DNA of 64,000 nucleotides, taken from assembly GCF_002056295.1 (NCBI RefSeq), contig NZ_CP020100.1, positions 1,387,501-1,451,500 on the forward strand. The letters run 5' to 3'. Made by a program: the position numbers and the translations under genes. Shown here piece after piece: positions 36,565 to 46,094 of the stretch. The notes beneath the pieces are model-generated. The model made no database searches and was not told the origin of the DNA. It saw nothing but the letters and a program-made list of their open reading frames with translations. The number at the start of each line of letters is the position of its first letter. Position 1 is the stretch's first letter. The stretch comes from Halopseudomonas phragmitis. GTDB taxonomy: Bacteria; Pseudomonadota; Gammaproteobacteria; Pseudomonadales; Pseudomonadaceae.

Positions 36565-38232
36565 CTAGCGCTTGCTCTCAAACTTATTGAGCGAGCCAGA
36601 TCTCGAACATCGGTGCGTCGTATCGAATAGTGCGGCAGAGAGCTCATTGAGGTCGTCCGGGTTGAGATTCAACAATCGTTCGCCACTGCTTGGGATGAAC
36701 TCAGGCCAGAGGGGGGCATTTTCTGCGCTGAGCTCACCATTATGGTTTTTAGCAAAAGCTGTCCAATAGTCGATCATTGCTTGAGCCAGAGCCAACTGCT
36801 CACCGGTCAAAGTCGCGCTCAGTTCCGTCAACAGGTCGCGATCCGCGAACAGATAGGTCAGCTCGAAGGCATGGGCTGCGCCATAGTCGAAATCAGGTAC
36901 CTCAGGTAACAAGGGCGGAGCGTTACGATCGCTGAACTCATAGGCAAAGGTCGTGACGTGCTCAGCTATCTGCCGGGTTTGCTGCAGACTGTTGCAGGCA
37001 AACACCGCATCGGTTCCCAGAGCGCTTAGGGCATAGGGGACGCCGCCATAAGTCTCTGGTGGATAGGCTGCTGCCAACAGTTCGGCTGTAGCGCTGTCTG
37101 CTCCGGTGGATGCCTGGATCAGGGCTGAATAGGTGAGCTCGTTGACGGGGATACCGCGAAGCAGGGCAACGCCGACATAAAATCGCCACTCGTCAAGGTT
37201 GCTGCCAATCAAGACTGGCTTTGCGTTGAATTGGCCACTGGCCAATGCGCTTTGAATCGATTGGGGCAGGGTGTCCGTGTCGGTGACCGGCAAGAAGCTG
37301 ATTGGTATCAGGCCAAAGTTCAGAGGGCCGCCGCTTGCTTTGGCATCTTGCTGCGCTTGCAATATGTCTTCTGGGCTCAGGCTTCTCAGGCAGTTGGCTG
37401 TATCAACTTTACAGCCTGCCAGAGCTGCCACCTCTGCGCCGAGAGTTTCTGCTTGCTGCAGGCTGCGCTGTGCAGGCATATACGACCCACTCTGGATGAT
37501 GGCTTTGTCAAACAGAGTTGCTGATGCAGGTGAAACCAGGTGCGACAGGACGGCATGGCCGCCAGCGGACTCGCCAAATATGGTGATATTTTCAGCGTCG
37601 CCTCCGAATTCGGCAATATTGGCGCGCACCCAGGCAAGAGCGGCTTGCTGGTCCATCAGGCCGTAATTGCCGGATTCTCCAGACTCTGCACTCAAGTCGA
37701 CATGAGCCATGAAACCCAGCAGGCCAAGGCGGTAATTCAACGTAACTACGGTGACGCCATTTTCAACAAGTCGTTCGGGATTATAGGCCGCTCCGCCTGA
37801 CCCTGTTTCAAAGGCACCCCCATGGATCCAGACCATGACCGGGTGGCTGCCGTTGAGATCTGGAGTGTAGACATTCAGAAACAGGCAGTCTTCGCTAAAG
37901 GGGCCTTGCTCAAACAGGCCCGGATTCTGTGGACAGTCTGGACCAAAGCGGTCTGCGACCAGTACCGCGTTGCCTCTGTCCGCTGCTGGTATAGGAGCGG
38001 AAAAGCGCATGTCCCCGATTGGGGGGGCAGCATATGGGATGCCCTTGAAACTGAGCAAACCATTCTCATCAACCCCCTGTACCGGGCCTTGTTCTGTTTG
38101 AACGACAAATGAGACAGGATTGGTTGGCGCTGAGCTGCTGCCTGAGCCTGACAGACAGCCACTCAGTGCTATGGAAAGCAGTGGGACGGTAAAGAGTCCG
38201 CGTAGGGAAAGCTGAGAGCGTGTTGTTAGCAT
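36565..38232 (-). CDS. Type-B carboxylesterase lipoprotein
   Basis: The 555-residue product has a signal sequence with lipobox LSGC (Cys26) and a Gly/Ser-rich linker, so it is likely a lipoprotein. The alpha/beta-hydrolase part shows GIPYAAPP, oxyanion segment VWIHGGAFETGS, nucleophile Ser222 in FGESAGGH and a late His in YGAAHAFEL, the carboxylesterase type-B set. It should hydrolyse an ester in the periplasm or at the outer membrane; the substrate is unknown. Base composition is visibly lower in GC than its neighbours, as is the divergent Crp-type regulator, suggesting they came in as a pair. Confidence 0.88.
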   Translation of the reverse strand: MLTTRSQLSLRGLFTVPLLSIALSGCLSGSGSSSAPTNPVSFVVQTEQGPVQGVDENGLLSFKGIPYAAPPIGDMRFSAPIPAADRGNAVLVADRFGPDCPQNPGLFEQGPFSEDCLFLNVYTPDLNGSHPVMVWIHGGAFETGSGGAAYNPERLVENGVTVVTLNYRLGLLGFMAHVDLSAESGESGNYGLMDQQAALAWVRANIAEFGGDAENITIFGESAGGHAVLSHLVSPASATLFDKAIIQSGSYMPAQRSLQQAETLGAEVAALAGCKVDTANCLRSLSPEDILQAQQDAKASGGPLNFGLIPISFLPVTDTDTLPQSIQSALASGQFNAKPVLIGSNLDEWRFYVGVALLRGIPVNELTYSALIQASTGADSATAELLAAAYPPETYGGVPYALSALGTDAVFACNSLQQTRQIAEHVTTFAYEFSDRNAPPLLPEVPDFDYGAAHAFELTYLFADRDLLTELSATLTGEQLALAQAMIDYWTAFAKNHNGELSAENAPLWPEFIPSSGERLLNLNPDDLNELSAALFDTTHRCSRSGSLNKFESKR

Positions 38233-38391
38233 TTTTGCGTCTCGACTAGAGCCTGCAGTAAATTGGTTTTCTGCAAGTACGGTTTTTGTTATGAATCACT
38301 TGTTGCCATGACCATCGGTCAAGGTGTCGCTAGAGATTTTCACGACTGATGTTTGAGTGTTTTGTACGCGATCAGACACAAGGGGCAAGTT

Positions 38392-39099
38392 ATGCAAAGC
38401 CAGCCAGTCGAAGCCCTTGATGTCACAGGGGTGCTTAATGGCAATGCCTGGTTTGCCGGGCTACCTGATGAGTTGAGAAACTGGCTTGTTGCTCACTCCC
38501 GTCTTTTCAGTCTGGCTGCTGGAGAGCGACTCTTTGCACGGGGTGATGCGCCTGATGGCCTTTATTGTGTAGGTTCAGGTCTGCTTCGGTTGACGGGTAT
38601 TACGGAAGGCGGGCAAGAAGCCATTCTGGCAGTAGTGGGGGCGCCGCATTGGTTCGGTGAGATCGCTCTGTTCGACAATGCACCCAGAACCCATGATGCC
38701 TGGGCGGAAACAGATGTGGTTCTGGTGCATGTTCCACAAAAAGAGTTGGCAAGACTACTGACGGAGAAGCCGACCTATTGGCAAATATTTGGTCAGTTGT
38801 TAACGCAAAAGTTGCGTTCCGCCTTTGTTCTTATGGAAGACCTGCTCCTATTGGCCCCACAACCCCGCGTCGCCCGGCGTCTCGCCTTGATGGCGACCGG
38901 CTATGACACGTTGCAAGGACGCAGCCGACGGGTTCTTAGAGTGACCCAAGAGCAGTTGGCCTCGATGCTGGCTCTTTCCAGACAAACGGTTAACCTGGCA
39001 TTGCGTGAGTTGGAGGCGGCCGGCCTGATTCGTCGTTTGCGCGGAGCTGTAGAGATCCTGGATCTGAGCCGCTTGCAGCAGTCCGTTAGTGTATTGTGA
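38392..39099 (+). CDS. Crp/Fnr-family transcription regulator
   Basis: The 235-residue protein has an N-terminal cyclic-nucleotide-binding fold (GERLFARGDAPDGLYCVGSG; HWFGEIALFDNAPRTHDA) and a C-terminal Crp winged helix (VTQEQLASMLALSRQTVNLALRELEAAGLI). The phosphate cassette is present but not exact (RTHDA rather than RSA/RTA), and there is no N-terminal cysteine cluster, so Fnr-type oxygen sensing is unlikely. The ATG at 38392 with AGGGGC before it is preferred over an upstream in-frame start. It is divergent from the esterase and is its most likely regulator. Confidence 0.87.
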   Translation: MQSQPVEALDVTGVLNGNAWFAGLPDELRNWLVAHSRLFSLAAGERLFARGDAPDGLYCVGSGLLRLTGITEGGQEAILAVVGAPHWFGEIALFDNAPRTHDAWAETDVVLVHVPQKELARLLTEKPTYWQIFGQLLTQKLRSAFVLMEDLLLLAPQPRVARRLALMATGYDTLQGRSRRVLRVTQEQLASMLALSRQTVNLALRELEAAGLIRRLRGAVEILDLSRLQQSVSVL

Positions 39100-39147
39100 G
39101 GTTCCCGGGCTGCTCTTTCTGCCGAGGCAGGTAGCAGCCCGGATTGC

Positions 39148-39948
39148 TCAGCCAATCGAACCAAGTTGCCGCAACTGCTCCAGTACCAGCGCATGCAGGG
39201 CTGGATCGCCACAGGCAATCACCCGGCCACCGTGTTGGGCATCGCCGCCCTCCCAGGTGGTCATGCGCCCGCCAGCGCCCTCAACGATTGGAATCAGAGC
39301 TTGCACATCATAGGGTTGCAGGCTGGCTTCCATGACCACGTCAACCAGGCCGGCAGCCAGCATGCAGTAGGCGTAGCAGTCGCCGCCAAAGCGCAGCAAC
39401 TGGACCTGATCGGCAATGTGCTGGAAGGCCTGATGCTCGGCGGCGCTGGTGAACATATCCGGCGTGGTGCACATCAGCCGGGCCTGGGCCAGTGACGGGC
39501 AGGTGCGGGTGCGCAGTGGCTGGCCATTGAGCCAGGCGGCCTGGCCATTGCCACTGAAGCGCTCGCCGGTATGTGGCTGGTTCATGATGCCCAGGCGCGG
39601 ACGCTGGCCGTCGTTGAGGGCGATCAGGGTGCCCCACAGTGGCAGGCCGGTAATGAATGCGCGGGTGCCGTCGATCGGGTCGAGTACCCAGGTCAGAGGG
39701 GAGCTGCCCCGGAACGACTCTTCCTCTTCACCCAGGATCCCGTGCTCGGGATAGTGCTGCTGGATCAACTCGCGCATGGCCCGCTCAGCAGCCTGATCGG
39801 CGACGGTAACCGGGTCATAGAGACCGGCCCCCTTGTCGGTTACCGCCAGCGGGGCGCGAAAGTGGGGTTGGATCGCCAGGGCTGCGGCGTCGGCCAACTG
39901 ACCGGCGAAGGCGAGATAAGGTGTGAGTTGTTCTTGGCTCAACGACAT
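39148..39948 (-). CDS. hisN: Inositol monophosphatase-family histidinol-phosphatase (HisN-like)
   Basis: The 266-residue product has the IMPase metal motifs DPVTVADQAAE, GEEEESF, DPIDGTRAF and, near the end, QPYDVQALIPIVEGAGG. The last is closer to HisN-type histidinol-phosphate phosphatases than to SuhB. Since hisB here is monofunctional, a separate histidinol-phosphatase is required, which supports this call. The ATG at 39948 is preferred to a longer reading that adds 27 residues. 3'(2'),5'-bisphosphate nucleotidase or another sugar phosphatase cannot be excluded. Confidence 0.8.
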   Translation of the reverse strand: MSLSQEQLTPYLAFAGQLADAAALAIQPHFRAPLAVTDKGAGLYDPVTVADQAAERAMRELIQQHYPEHGILGEEEESFRGSSPLTWVLDPIDGTRAFITGLPLWGTLIALNDGQRPRLGIMNQPHTGERFSGNGQAAWLNGQPLRTRTCPSLAQARLMCTTPDMFTSAAEHQAFQHIADQVQLLRFGGDCYAYCMLAAGLVDVVMEASLQPYDVQALIPIVEGAGGRMTTWEGGDAQHGGRVIACGDPALHALVLEQLRQLGSIG

Positions 39949-40110
39949 GAAGGAGGTCCTGTGATCAAGGGGCCTGCCGATTATACGAGCTGTTGCTGGC
40001 AGGTGGTACGGGCCTGGAAATGAATGCATGATGGCCGTTTGTAATCATGGTGTCATCTTGGTTGACCACCATGCTGCCGAGCCACATACCCGCTTTATGG
40101 ATGGACATGC

Positions 40111-42432
40111 ATGCGCAGTCGTTTGCCTGTTTCACCTGGCGTTATCCAGACAGTCCTGCTTGCGTTGGGGTTGCTGATTATCGTACTGGTCTGGACGCAT
40201 TACCGGATGCTCGACCAGCGCGCGCGTGAGCAAAGCCTGGACTGGAAAGCGGCTGAGCACCTCAATCTGGCAGTCATTATTGCCGAAAATCTTAAACAGA
40301 TAACCGACCGTGCCCGGGCTCTTGGTTCAGAGGCGGCGCGCTCTGGTGTTATCGATGCGGGCCGGGCGCGTCCGCTGGCGGTATTGCTGGCCAGCGACCC
40401 GGTATTCAATCGTCTGGTTGCATTTAATTCCGAGGGTGAGCTGTTGTTTGCCAGCCATGATCAAGGTCCCGAAGTGTTGGCTTCTGACTGGCGTGAGCAG
40501 TTGCAGGCTCACCGCAGTGAGTTCGGGTTGGCTCCCTTCCTGTTGGCCGCGGAGCCAGATGCCGCGTTGAGACCGAGCTGGCGCTTGCCGATCCTGTTGC
40601 CGGTTGCTGATACGAGGAGTCAGCGTCTGGAGATGTTATTGCTGATTGAACTGGACATCGGTTATCTGGCCAGTCTTTACCAGCATCTGGATTTGGGGCG
40701 TACGGGATTTATTCGTCTGCTCGATGGCGCGGGCAACGAGCGGATGCGGGCTGATTCCAGCGGCGTGCAATTTGCCGTTTCGCGTCTGCAACCGGCATTA
40801 CCGGCGCGTGGTTCGCTGCAAGGACAGTTCTCCACGATTCTTGGCGGACTTAGGTACCAGAGCATGTATCGGCGTATGCCACAGCATGGCTTTACGGTAA
40901 TGGTCAGCCAGTCGCAAGCTGAAATTCTCGCGCCAGTCGAGGCCGCTGTGGCGCGCCAGCGCTGGTTGAGTCTGCTGATCAGCCTGGTCATCGCCGGTTC
41001 TCTGCTCTGGCTACTGCGTATGCTGCGTACTCAACAGATTGCCTATCAGGCCCTACAGGCTTCGGCGGCAGAGAACCGGCAATTGATCGAACGGTTGGAG
41101 AAGGAACATGACCGCAGCAGCCGGGCAGCCTCGACAGATCATCTTAGTGGCCTGTTCAATCGTCGTCAGTTCATTCAGGTGGCTGCTGAGATTCTGGCTC
41201 AGCAGCGCAGTCGCAGGCGTTTGCTGGCGGTACTGTTCATTGATCTTGACCGTTTCAAGTCGATCAATGACACACTTGGTCATCGCATTGGTGATCTGTT
41301 GCTGCAGGCGGTTGCCGGGCGTATTCAGCGGCTGTTGGAACCTGGAGATCAGGCTGCCCGTTTTGGTGGTGACGAGTTCGTTGTGCTACTGGCTGGCGGG
41401 CGCACCGAGCTGCAGATCGACCAGTGGGTGGCGACACTTACCGAACGCTTGTCATCGACCTATCAGCTTGACGATATCGAGTTGAACACCAGCCCGAGCA
41501 TAGGAATCGCCATTTGTCCGCGTGATGCCCAGGACGTCGATGGTCTGATTCGCAACGCCGACGCTGCGATGTACTCGGCCAAACGTGCAGGGCGCGGCCG
41601 TTACCGTTTTTATGACGCCTCGCTCAATACCGGCAATGTCGAGGCATTTCATCTTGAGCAGGGCTTTGCCGAGGCGTTGCGCTCTCATCAGTTTGTGCTG
41701 CAGTTCCAGCCACTGGTGCATTTGGATAGTGGCCGTATCGACGGCTATGAGGCTCTTGTGCGCTGGCGGCATCCACACTATGGCCTGCTTTACCCTGACC
41801 GCTTTATTGCAGTAGCTGAGCGCAGCGGATTCATTGTGTCTCTGGGGCAGGAGGTTTTGCGTCTGGCCTGTGAACAACTGGCGCAGTGGCACGAGGCAGG
41901 ACTGGAAACGTCGGTAGCGGTCAATGTTTCAGCATTGCAACTGGCGCAGCCGGAGTTTGCTGATACGGTGCTGGAGCTGCTTGCTGGCCTGTCCTTGCCT
42001 GCACAGAGACTGGAGTTGGAGATTACCGAAACCGCGATTCTGCAGCGCGAAAGCCCGGCGCTGGACAACCTGCACCGGTTGCGTGTGGCAGGGATTGGCG
42101 TGAGTCTGGATGACTTTGGTCAGGGCTACGCTGGCTTTGCCCATTTGCAGGCATTGCCGTTGACTCGGCTGAAAATCGACCGCAGCCTGATTGCGCAGTT
42201 ATCCAATAGCCATGATGACAGCCTGATTGTTTCAACCACGATCATCCTGGCCAAACGCCTGAAGTTGCAGGTGGTAGCTGAGGGAGTGGAAACTCGCGAG
42301 CAGCGGGTGCATCTGCGTCTGGCTGGTTGCGACCTGGCCCAGGGGTATCACTTCAGCCGGCCCATGGATGCCGAGGCTGTGCCAGCCTTTGAGGAAGATT
42401 TCAACGCTGAAAAGGTAAAGGTGCCGTCATGA
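40111..42432 (+). CDS. Membrane GGDEF-EAL cyclic-di-GMP protein
   Basis: The 773-residue protein has membrane helices at about 12-29 and 285-303 bordering a periplasmic sensor of roughly 250 residues. A GGDEF domain (intact FGGDEF, 418-423) and an EAL domain (intact YEALVRW, 546-552, with ITETA and LDDFGQGYAG) follow. The RxxD inhibitory site before GGDEF is missing (EPGD at 410-413). It could make or break cyclic di-GMP; both active sites look possible. Its stop codon overlaps the start of the PhnD-like gene, so the binding protein probably feeds a signal to the periplasmic domain. Confidence 0.93.
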   Translation: MRSRLPVSPGVIQTVLLALGLLIIVLVWTHYRMLDQRAREQSLDWKAAEHLNLAVIIAENLKQITDRARALGSEAARSGVIDAGRARPLAVLLASDPVFNRLVAFNSEGELLFASHDQGPEVLASDWREQLQAHRSEFGLAPFLLAAEPDAALRPSWRLPILLPVADTRSQRLEMLLLIELDIGYLASLYQHLDLGRTGFIRLLDGAGNERMRADSSGVQFAVSRLQPALPARGSLQGQFSTILGGLRYQSMYRRMPQHGFTVMVSQSQAEILAPVEAAVARQRWLSLLISLVIAGSLLWLLRMLRTQQIAYQALQASAAENRQLIERLEKEHDRSSRAASTDHLSGLFNRRQFIQVAAEILAQQRSRRRLLAVLFIDLDRFKSINDTLGHRIGDLLLQAVAGRIQRLLEPGDQAARFGGDEFVVLLAGGRTELQIDQWVATLTERLSSTYQLDDIELNTSPSIGIAICPRDAQDVDGLIRNADAAMYSAKRAGRGRYRFYDASLNTGNVEAFHLEQGFAEALRSHQFVLQFQPLVHLDSGRIDGYEALVRWRHPHYGLLYPDRFIAVAERSGFIVSLGQEVLRLACEQLAQWHEAGLETSVAVNVSALQLAQPEFADTVLELLAGLSLPAQRLELEITETAILQRESPALDNLHRLRVAGIGVSLDDFGQGYAGFAHLQALPLTRLKIDRSLIAQLSNSHDDSLIVSTTIILAKRLKLQVVAEGVETREQRVHLRLAGCDLAQGYHFSRPMDAEAVPAFEEDFNAEKVKVPS

Positions 42433-43292
42433 CCCGAATGTTGTTCTGTATGTTCTGGTTGTGTCTGGTGGGGCCAGCTTTTGCTGAGTCTCCGTGTGCG
42501 CAGGACAGCCTGCATCTGGCAATGATTCCAAAGAAGGACATTGATCGTCAGATCACCGAGTACCAGCCGCTGATTACTCTGCTTGGCCAGGAGTTGAGTC
42601 TGCCTGTACGGGTTTTTCGTGCCACTTCCTATGAAAGCGTGATTGATGCCGTGGTATCTGGTGGTGTCGATCTGGCCGTGCTTGGTCCAGCGTCCTACGC
42701 TTTGGCCTGGGCACGTAACCCTGATATCGAGGCCTTCGCTTCGCTAACCCTGCATCAGGGGTACTTTACGCCAGCCGGCGGTTATTATCAGGCCCTGTTA
42801 CTGGTGCGCCGCGACAGTGGTATCGAGGGCTTATCGCAAACACGCGGTTTGCGGGTGGCGTTGAACGACCCGGCCAGTACCTCTGGAGCGCTTATTCCCA
42901 ATCGCGAGTTTCCTTATGCTGTCGGGGTTGGGTTAGCCCGCTTTTTCGGCGCTCAGGTATATACCGGCTCTCATGACAAGTCGCTGGATGCACTGCTGGC
43001 CGGGCGAGTAGATGCGGCTTTTGTTTCTAGCGCGCGAGCTGACGAGTATCTGCGCCGGGGTTTGCTTGATGAACATACCCTGCGGGTGCTGTGGTCCTCA
43101 CAGCCTATCCATTATGACCCCTTTGTGTTTCGGGCTGGCTTGTGTGAGGAACTGAAGCAACCGATTCGGGAGCTGTTGTTGAGCGCCAACCCGGCTTTGA
43201 GCGGGTTTCTCGCCAGCCAACAGGCTGCGGCGCTGACAACCGTGAGTCATGAAGACTATCTGCCGCTAATCCAGCTACTGGCTGAGGAGTGA
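42429..43292 (+). CDS. PhnD-like periplasmic binding protein, sensor partner
   Basis: The 287-residue product has a signal peptide (about residues 1-19, cut after AFA) and the PhnD/SsuA/transferrin fold with the hinge motifs VDLAVLGPASYALAW and NDPASTSGALIP. PhnD-type proteins usually bind phosphonates or similar anions for ABC import, but no permease or ATPase gene is here. The ATG overlaps the GGDEF-EAL stop codon (ATGA), so the pair is likely to act as ligand sensor and cyclic-di-GMP output. The ligand is unknown. Confidence 0.88.
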   Translation: MTRMLFCMFWLCLVGPAFAESPCAQDSLHLAMIPKKDIDRQITEYQPLITLLGQELSLPVRVFRATSYESVIDAVVSGGVDLAVLGPASYALAWARNPDIEAFASLTLHQGYFTPAGGYYQALLLVRRDSGIEGLSQTRGLRVALNDPASTSGALIPNREFPYAVGVGLARFFGAQVYTGSHDKSLDALLAGRVDAAFVSSARADEYLRRGLLDEHTLRVLWSSQPIHYDPFVFRAGLCEELKQPIRELLLSANPALSGFLASQQAAALTTVSHEDYLPLIQLLAEE

Positions 43293-43426
43293 CAGGCGGC
43301 TCAGGCTGACGGGCTTCCCGAAATTAACTGTCTATACTTTCCTGGCTGCAAGGGATGGCCCAGGTTTTCGGGCTCGTTGGCCTGGAGCCACCTCGAGTCT
43401 TTCATACGGACATAGAGGCAATCACA

Positions 43427-43987
43427 ATGACGCATGTACTTCGTTTTCATCTGCTTGCTGCCCTGGCGTTGATGCTCATACTCTCCAGCGCCCTGTTCAA
43501 TCGGGCGCTTGCCGCCGACGCCGAGACCCTGGCGCGAGACTCACGGCAGGCTCTGCAATCGCTGTATCAGTCCAACCCTGTTGCTGAAACCCTGTCACGC
43601 AGCGCCAAAGCGGTGCTGGTATTCCCCAATATCGTCAAGGCGGGCCTGGTGTTCGGCGGCAGTTATGGGGAGGGCACATTGTTCAAGGGCGGTGAGGTGG
43701 CGGGTTACTACAACTCGGTCAGCGGCTCTTGGGGCTGGCAGGCCGGGGCGCAGTCTTATGGTTATGCGGTGTTTCTGATGACCGATAATGCGGTGAACTA
43801 CCTGAGCGAATCCCGGGGCTGGGAAGTGGGTGTCGGGCCGACGGTAGTGATGGTTGATGAGGGCGTAGCCCGGCAGTTGTCGACTACCACCCTGCAGGAT
43901 GATGCCTACGCCTTCATCTTCGATCAGCAGGGGCTGATGGCCGGGCTAAGCCTTGAGGGCAGCAAGATTTCGCCTATCCGCCGATGA
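43427..43987 (+). CDS. YSC84-related lipid-binding domain protein
   Basis: The 186-residue protein has a signal peptide (about residues 1-28, cleaved near RALAADA) and the YSC84 block SAKAVLVFPNIVKAGLVFGGSYGEG then SGSWGWQAGAQSYGYAV. Members of this family bind lipids and are exported in many Gram-negatives, with unclear roles. The frame is open 72 bases upstream, but the ATG at 43427 leads straight into the signal peptide. It is monocistronic and convergent with the thioesterase gene. Confidence 0.85.
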   Translation: MTHVLRFHLLAALALMLILSSALFNRALAADAETLARDSRQALQSLYQSNPVAETLSRSAKAVLVFPNIVKAGLVFGGSYGEGTLFKGGEVAGYYNSVSGSWGWQAGAQSYGYAVFLMTDNAVNYLSESRGWEVGVGPTVVMVDEGVARQLSTTTLQDDAYAFIFDQQGLMAGLSLEGSKISPIRR

Positions 43988-44021
43988 GCTGGAGCCGGCG
44001 CGTGGTCCGCGCCGGCGCTGG

Positions 44022-44864
44022 CTAGACGCGCAGAGCTTCCAGCTGTTCTCGCACCGCTGGCGGCAATGCAATGGGGCGGTTGTTGGCCGGATCAATCAGC
44101 ACCATGACGCTATTGGCGGCAGCCTGGACCTGGTCCTTGTGCAGGGCACAACCGGTGAAGCAGAACGAGCTGTTGCCAATACGGTTGATGCCGGCCGCCA
44201 GTTCCACTGCATGCCAACCGGGCTGGTAGTTGTCGAAGCAGATATCGGTGGAGGCGACCAGTACGCCCAGACCCTGCAGGTCGAGGCTGCGAATGGCGCC
44301 AAAGCGGGCCTGCTCCATATAGCGGGCCAGAGCCGCTTCGCTGCGCTGACTATCGGCATCGAGATCGGCATAACGCGGGGTGACTTGCTGACGTACCGCG
44401 AAGTTGTGCGCGTGCGCCAACTGCTGGCGGAAGCTGTCGTCGGGTAATGCCGCAACCTCGCCGCTGACGGCTGGCAACAGACCGGTGCGAATATAGTCGG
44501 GCAGTTCTACCCATTGCCCCTGAGCCAGTGCGCCCATGACACAGTCCTGTACGCCGACCCGCTGACCATTCTGGAACAGTTCACTACGGACCCGGTATTG
44601 CTCGGTATCGCAGCTCAGAACACTGACCTCGGCCTGCACGTCACTGCCATACCAGGTCACTTGCTGGTAATTGGTGACGCTACGCAACGGGCGCAGGCGG
44701 ACCTGGTCGGAGAACCAGGCATCGGGTCCGAACAGTTCCAGGTGGGCGCGCAAGCGTGCTTCCTGATGGAAGTGGTAAAGCCGGGTGTTGTTGACGTGGC
44801 GCCAGGTGTCCAGGTCGGTGTAACGCGGAGAAAGAGTGCATTGGAACAGAAAATCTTGGGACAT
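44022..44864 (-). CDS. Double-hotdog acyl-CoA thioesterase-like protein
   Basis: The 280-residue product has two hotdog domains in tandem: the first with TDLDTWRHVNNTRLYHFHQEAR and the second with ADLDADSQRSEAALARYMEQAR. The D-x-(x)-HVNN type catalytic segment is intact in the first; the second reads DADSQRSE and may be structural only. This suggests an acyl-CoA thioesterase of 4HBT/FatA-like type; the chain length is unknown. The ATG at 44864 is preferred over a TTG four codons earlier. Confidence 0.8.
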   Translation of the reverse strand: MSQDFLFQCTLSPRYTDLDTWRHVNNTRLYHFHQEARLRAHLELFGPDAWFSDQVRLRPLRSVTNYQQVTWYGSDVQAEVSVLSCDTEQYRVRSELFQNGQRVGVQDCVMGALAQGQWVELPDYIRTGLLPAVSGEVAALPDDSFRQQLAHAHNFAVRQQVTPRYADLDADSQRSEAALARYMEQARFGAIRSLDLQGLGVLVASTDICFDNYQPGWHAVELAAGINRIGNSSFCFTGCALHKDQVQAAANSVMVLIDPANNRPIALPPAVREQLEALRV

Positions 44865-45007
44865 GATGGCGGGCAATCCTGGGCTGCTTGTACGTTGTTC
44901 TGGCTACAGCATGGCGTTCTGAGTGGCAGGCTGCAACCGCTGCGGCGCAACTATGAACTAGATGGATAGGCTGTCATTTCGAGAGCCAGATAAGGCCGTC
45001 AGTATGG

Positions 45008-45886
45008 TCAGGTTCTTTTGTCGGAGAGCGAGCTCCAGGCCGGCCAGCGGGCGTTGACCCAGAGTGATAAGGCGATTATCGCGCCGCCAATGGCCAGACG
45101 CAGCAGGTCGGCGTCACGGTTCCAGATCAGCAGATTGACCAGTAGCCCGGCCGGTACCAGGGCGTTGTTCATGATACCCAGAGTACCGGCATCGACCTGA
45201 GTGGCACCACGGTTCCAGAAGAAGAACCCGAGCCCGGAGGCGACCAGCCCCAACCAGGCCAGCACGCCCCAGTGCAGGCCGCTGCTGGGCAGTTTGTCCG
45301 GGTTGCCAAGTAGCAGCCAGGCGGGCAACACCACCAGCAACGCGCCGATGAAGAAAAAGCCGAAACCTTGCCACTGCTGGCGCACATCGATCCGGTAGTG
45401 GCGAATCAGATGGGCATAGCCGACCTGCCCGGCAGCAAAAGTCAGGTTGGCCAGTTGCAGAATCACAAAGCCGGTGATGAAACTGTCGCTGATGCCGTCA
45501 TAGCGGATGATTCCGGCACCGAGCACTGCGATCAGCGTGGCTACCAGCGGGCCGCTGCTGAAGCGGCGGCGCAGGGCATTGTCGACCAGCGCCACATACA
45601 GCGGGGTGAAGATAGTGAACAGCAGCACTTCCGGCACGCTGATGTAATTGAACGACAGATACAGGCCGATATAGGTAACCCCGAACTGCAGGGCGCCAAC
45701 CAGCAGTACACCGGCCATCAGTCCGAGCGGCAGTTGCCGTGGCCGCAGTAATGGTAGAAACAGCAGACTGGCGAGCACGACGCGGGTAAGTACGGCAAAG
45801 TAGCTGTCGACCTGGCCCGCGAGGTACTCGCCGATCAAACTGAACGATAGGGCCCATAGCAGGGTAACGGCAATCAGGCTGGGCAT
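45008..45886 (-). CDS. EamA/DMT-family inner-membrane transporter
   Basis: The 292-residue protein has about ten membrane helices in two EamA repeats (each about 140 residues), starting MPSLIAVTLLWALSFSLIGEY with the ALxFSL pattern and ending with a charged tail. DMT proteins export or take up amino acids, nucleosides or drugs; no substrate is evident. Its C-terminal end lies near a tRNA-Thr gene only on the other side of its promoter. It is likely monocistronic. Confidence 0.88.
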   Translation of the reverse strand: MPSLIAVTLLWALSFSLIGEYLAGQVDSYFAVLTRVVLASLLFLPLLRPRQLPLGLMAGVLLVGALQFGVTYIGLYLSFNYISVPEVLLFTIFTPLYVALVDNALRRRFSSGPLVATLIAVLGAGIIRYDGISDSFITGFVILQLANLTFAAGQVGYAHLIRHYRIDVRQQWQGFGFFFIGALLVVLPAWLLLGNPDKLPSSGLHWGVLAWLGLVASGLGFFFWNRGATQVDAGTLGIMNNALVPAGLLVNLLIWNRDADLLRLAIGGAIIALSLWVNARWPAWSSLSDKRT

Positions 45887-46016
45887 GGCAGTTGTCAGTA
45901 AAGCAGGGGCGCGCAGTATATCGCTGAGTTTGGTAGGCTCACCAGTTGTGCTTGCATGAGCCCTGTAAGTGCATTACTAAAATATCGTCAGTCCAGTGGC
46001 GTTTTTTGTTAGCCTA

Positions 46017-46092
46017 GCCGGAGTAGCTCAGCTGGTAGAGCACGTCATTCGTAATGATGGGGTCGCAGGTTCAACTCCTGTCTCCGGCACCA
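46017..46092 (+). tRNA. tRNA-Thr (CGT)
   Basis: The 76-nt gene has GCCGGAG/CTCCGGC acceptor arms, GCTCAGCTGGTAGAGC D arm, anticodon CGT at 46050-46052 in loop TTCGTAA, GGTTCAACTCC T arm and an encoded CCA. It reads the ACG codon, so this window holds two different threonine isoacceptors. The stop codon of the convergent chemoreceptor gene begins two bases after the CCA. Confidence 0.97.
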
Positions 46093-46094
46093 AC

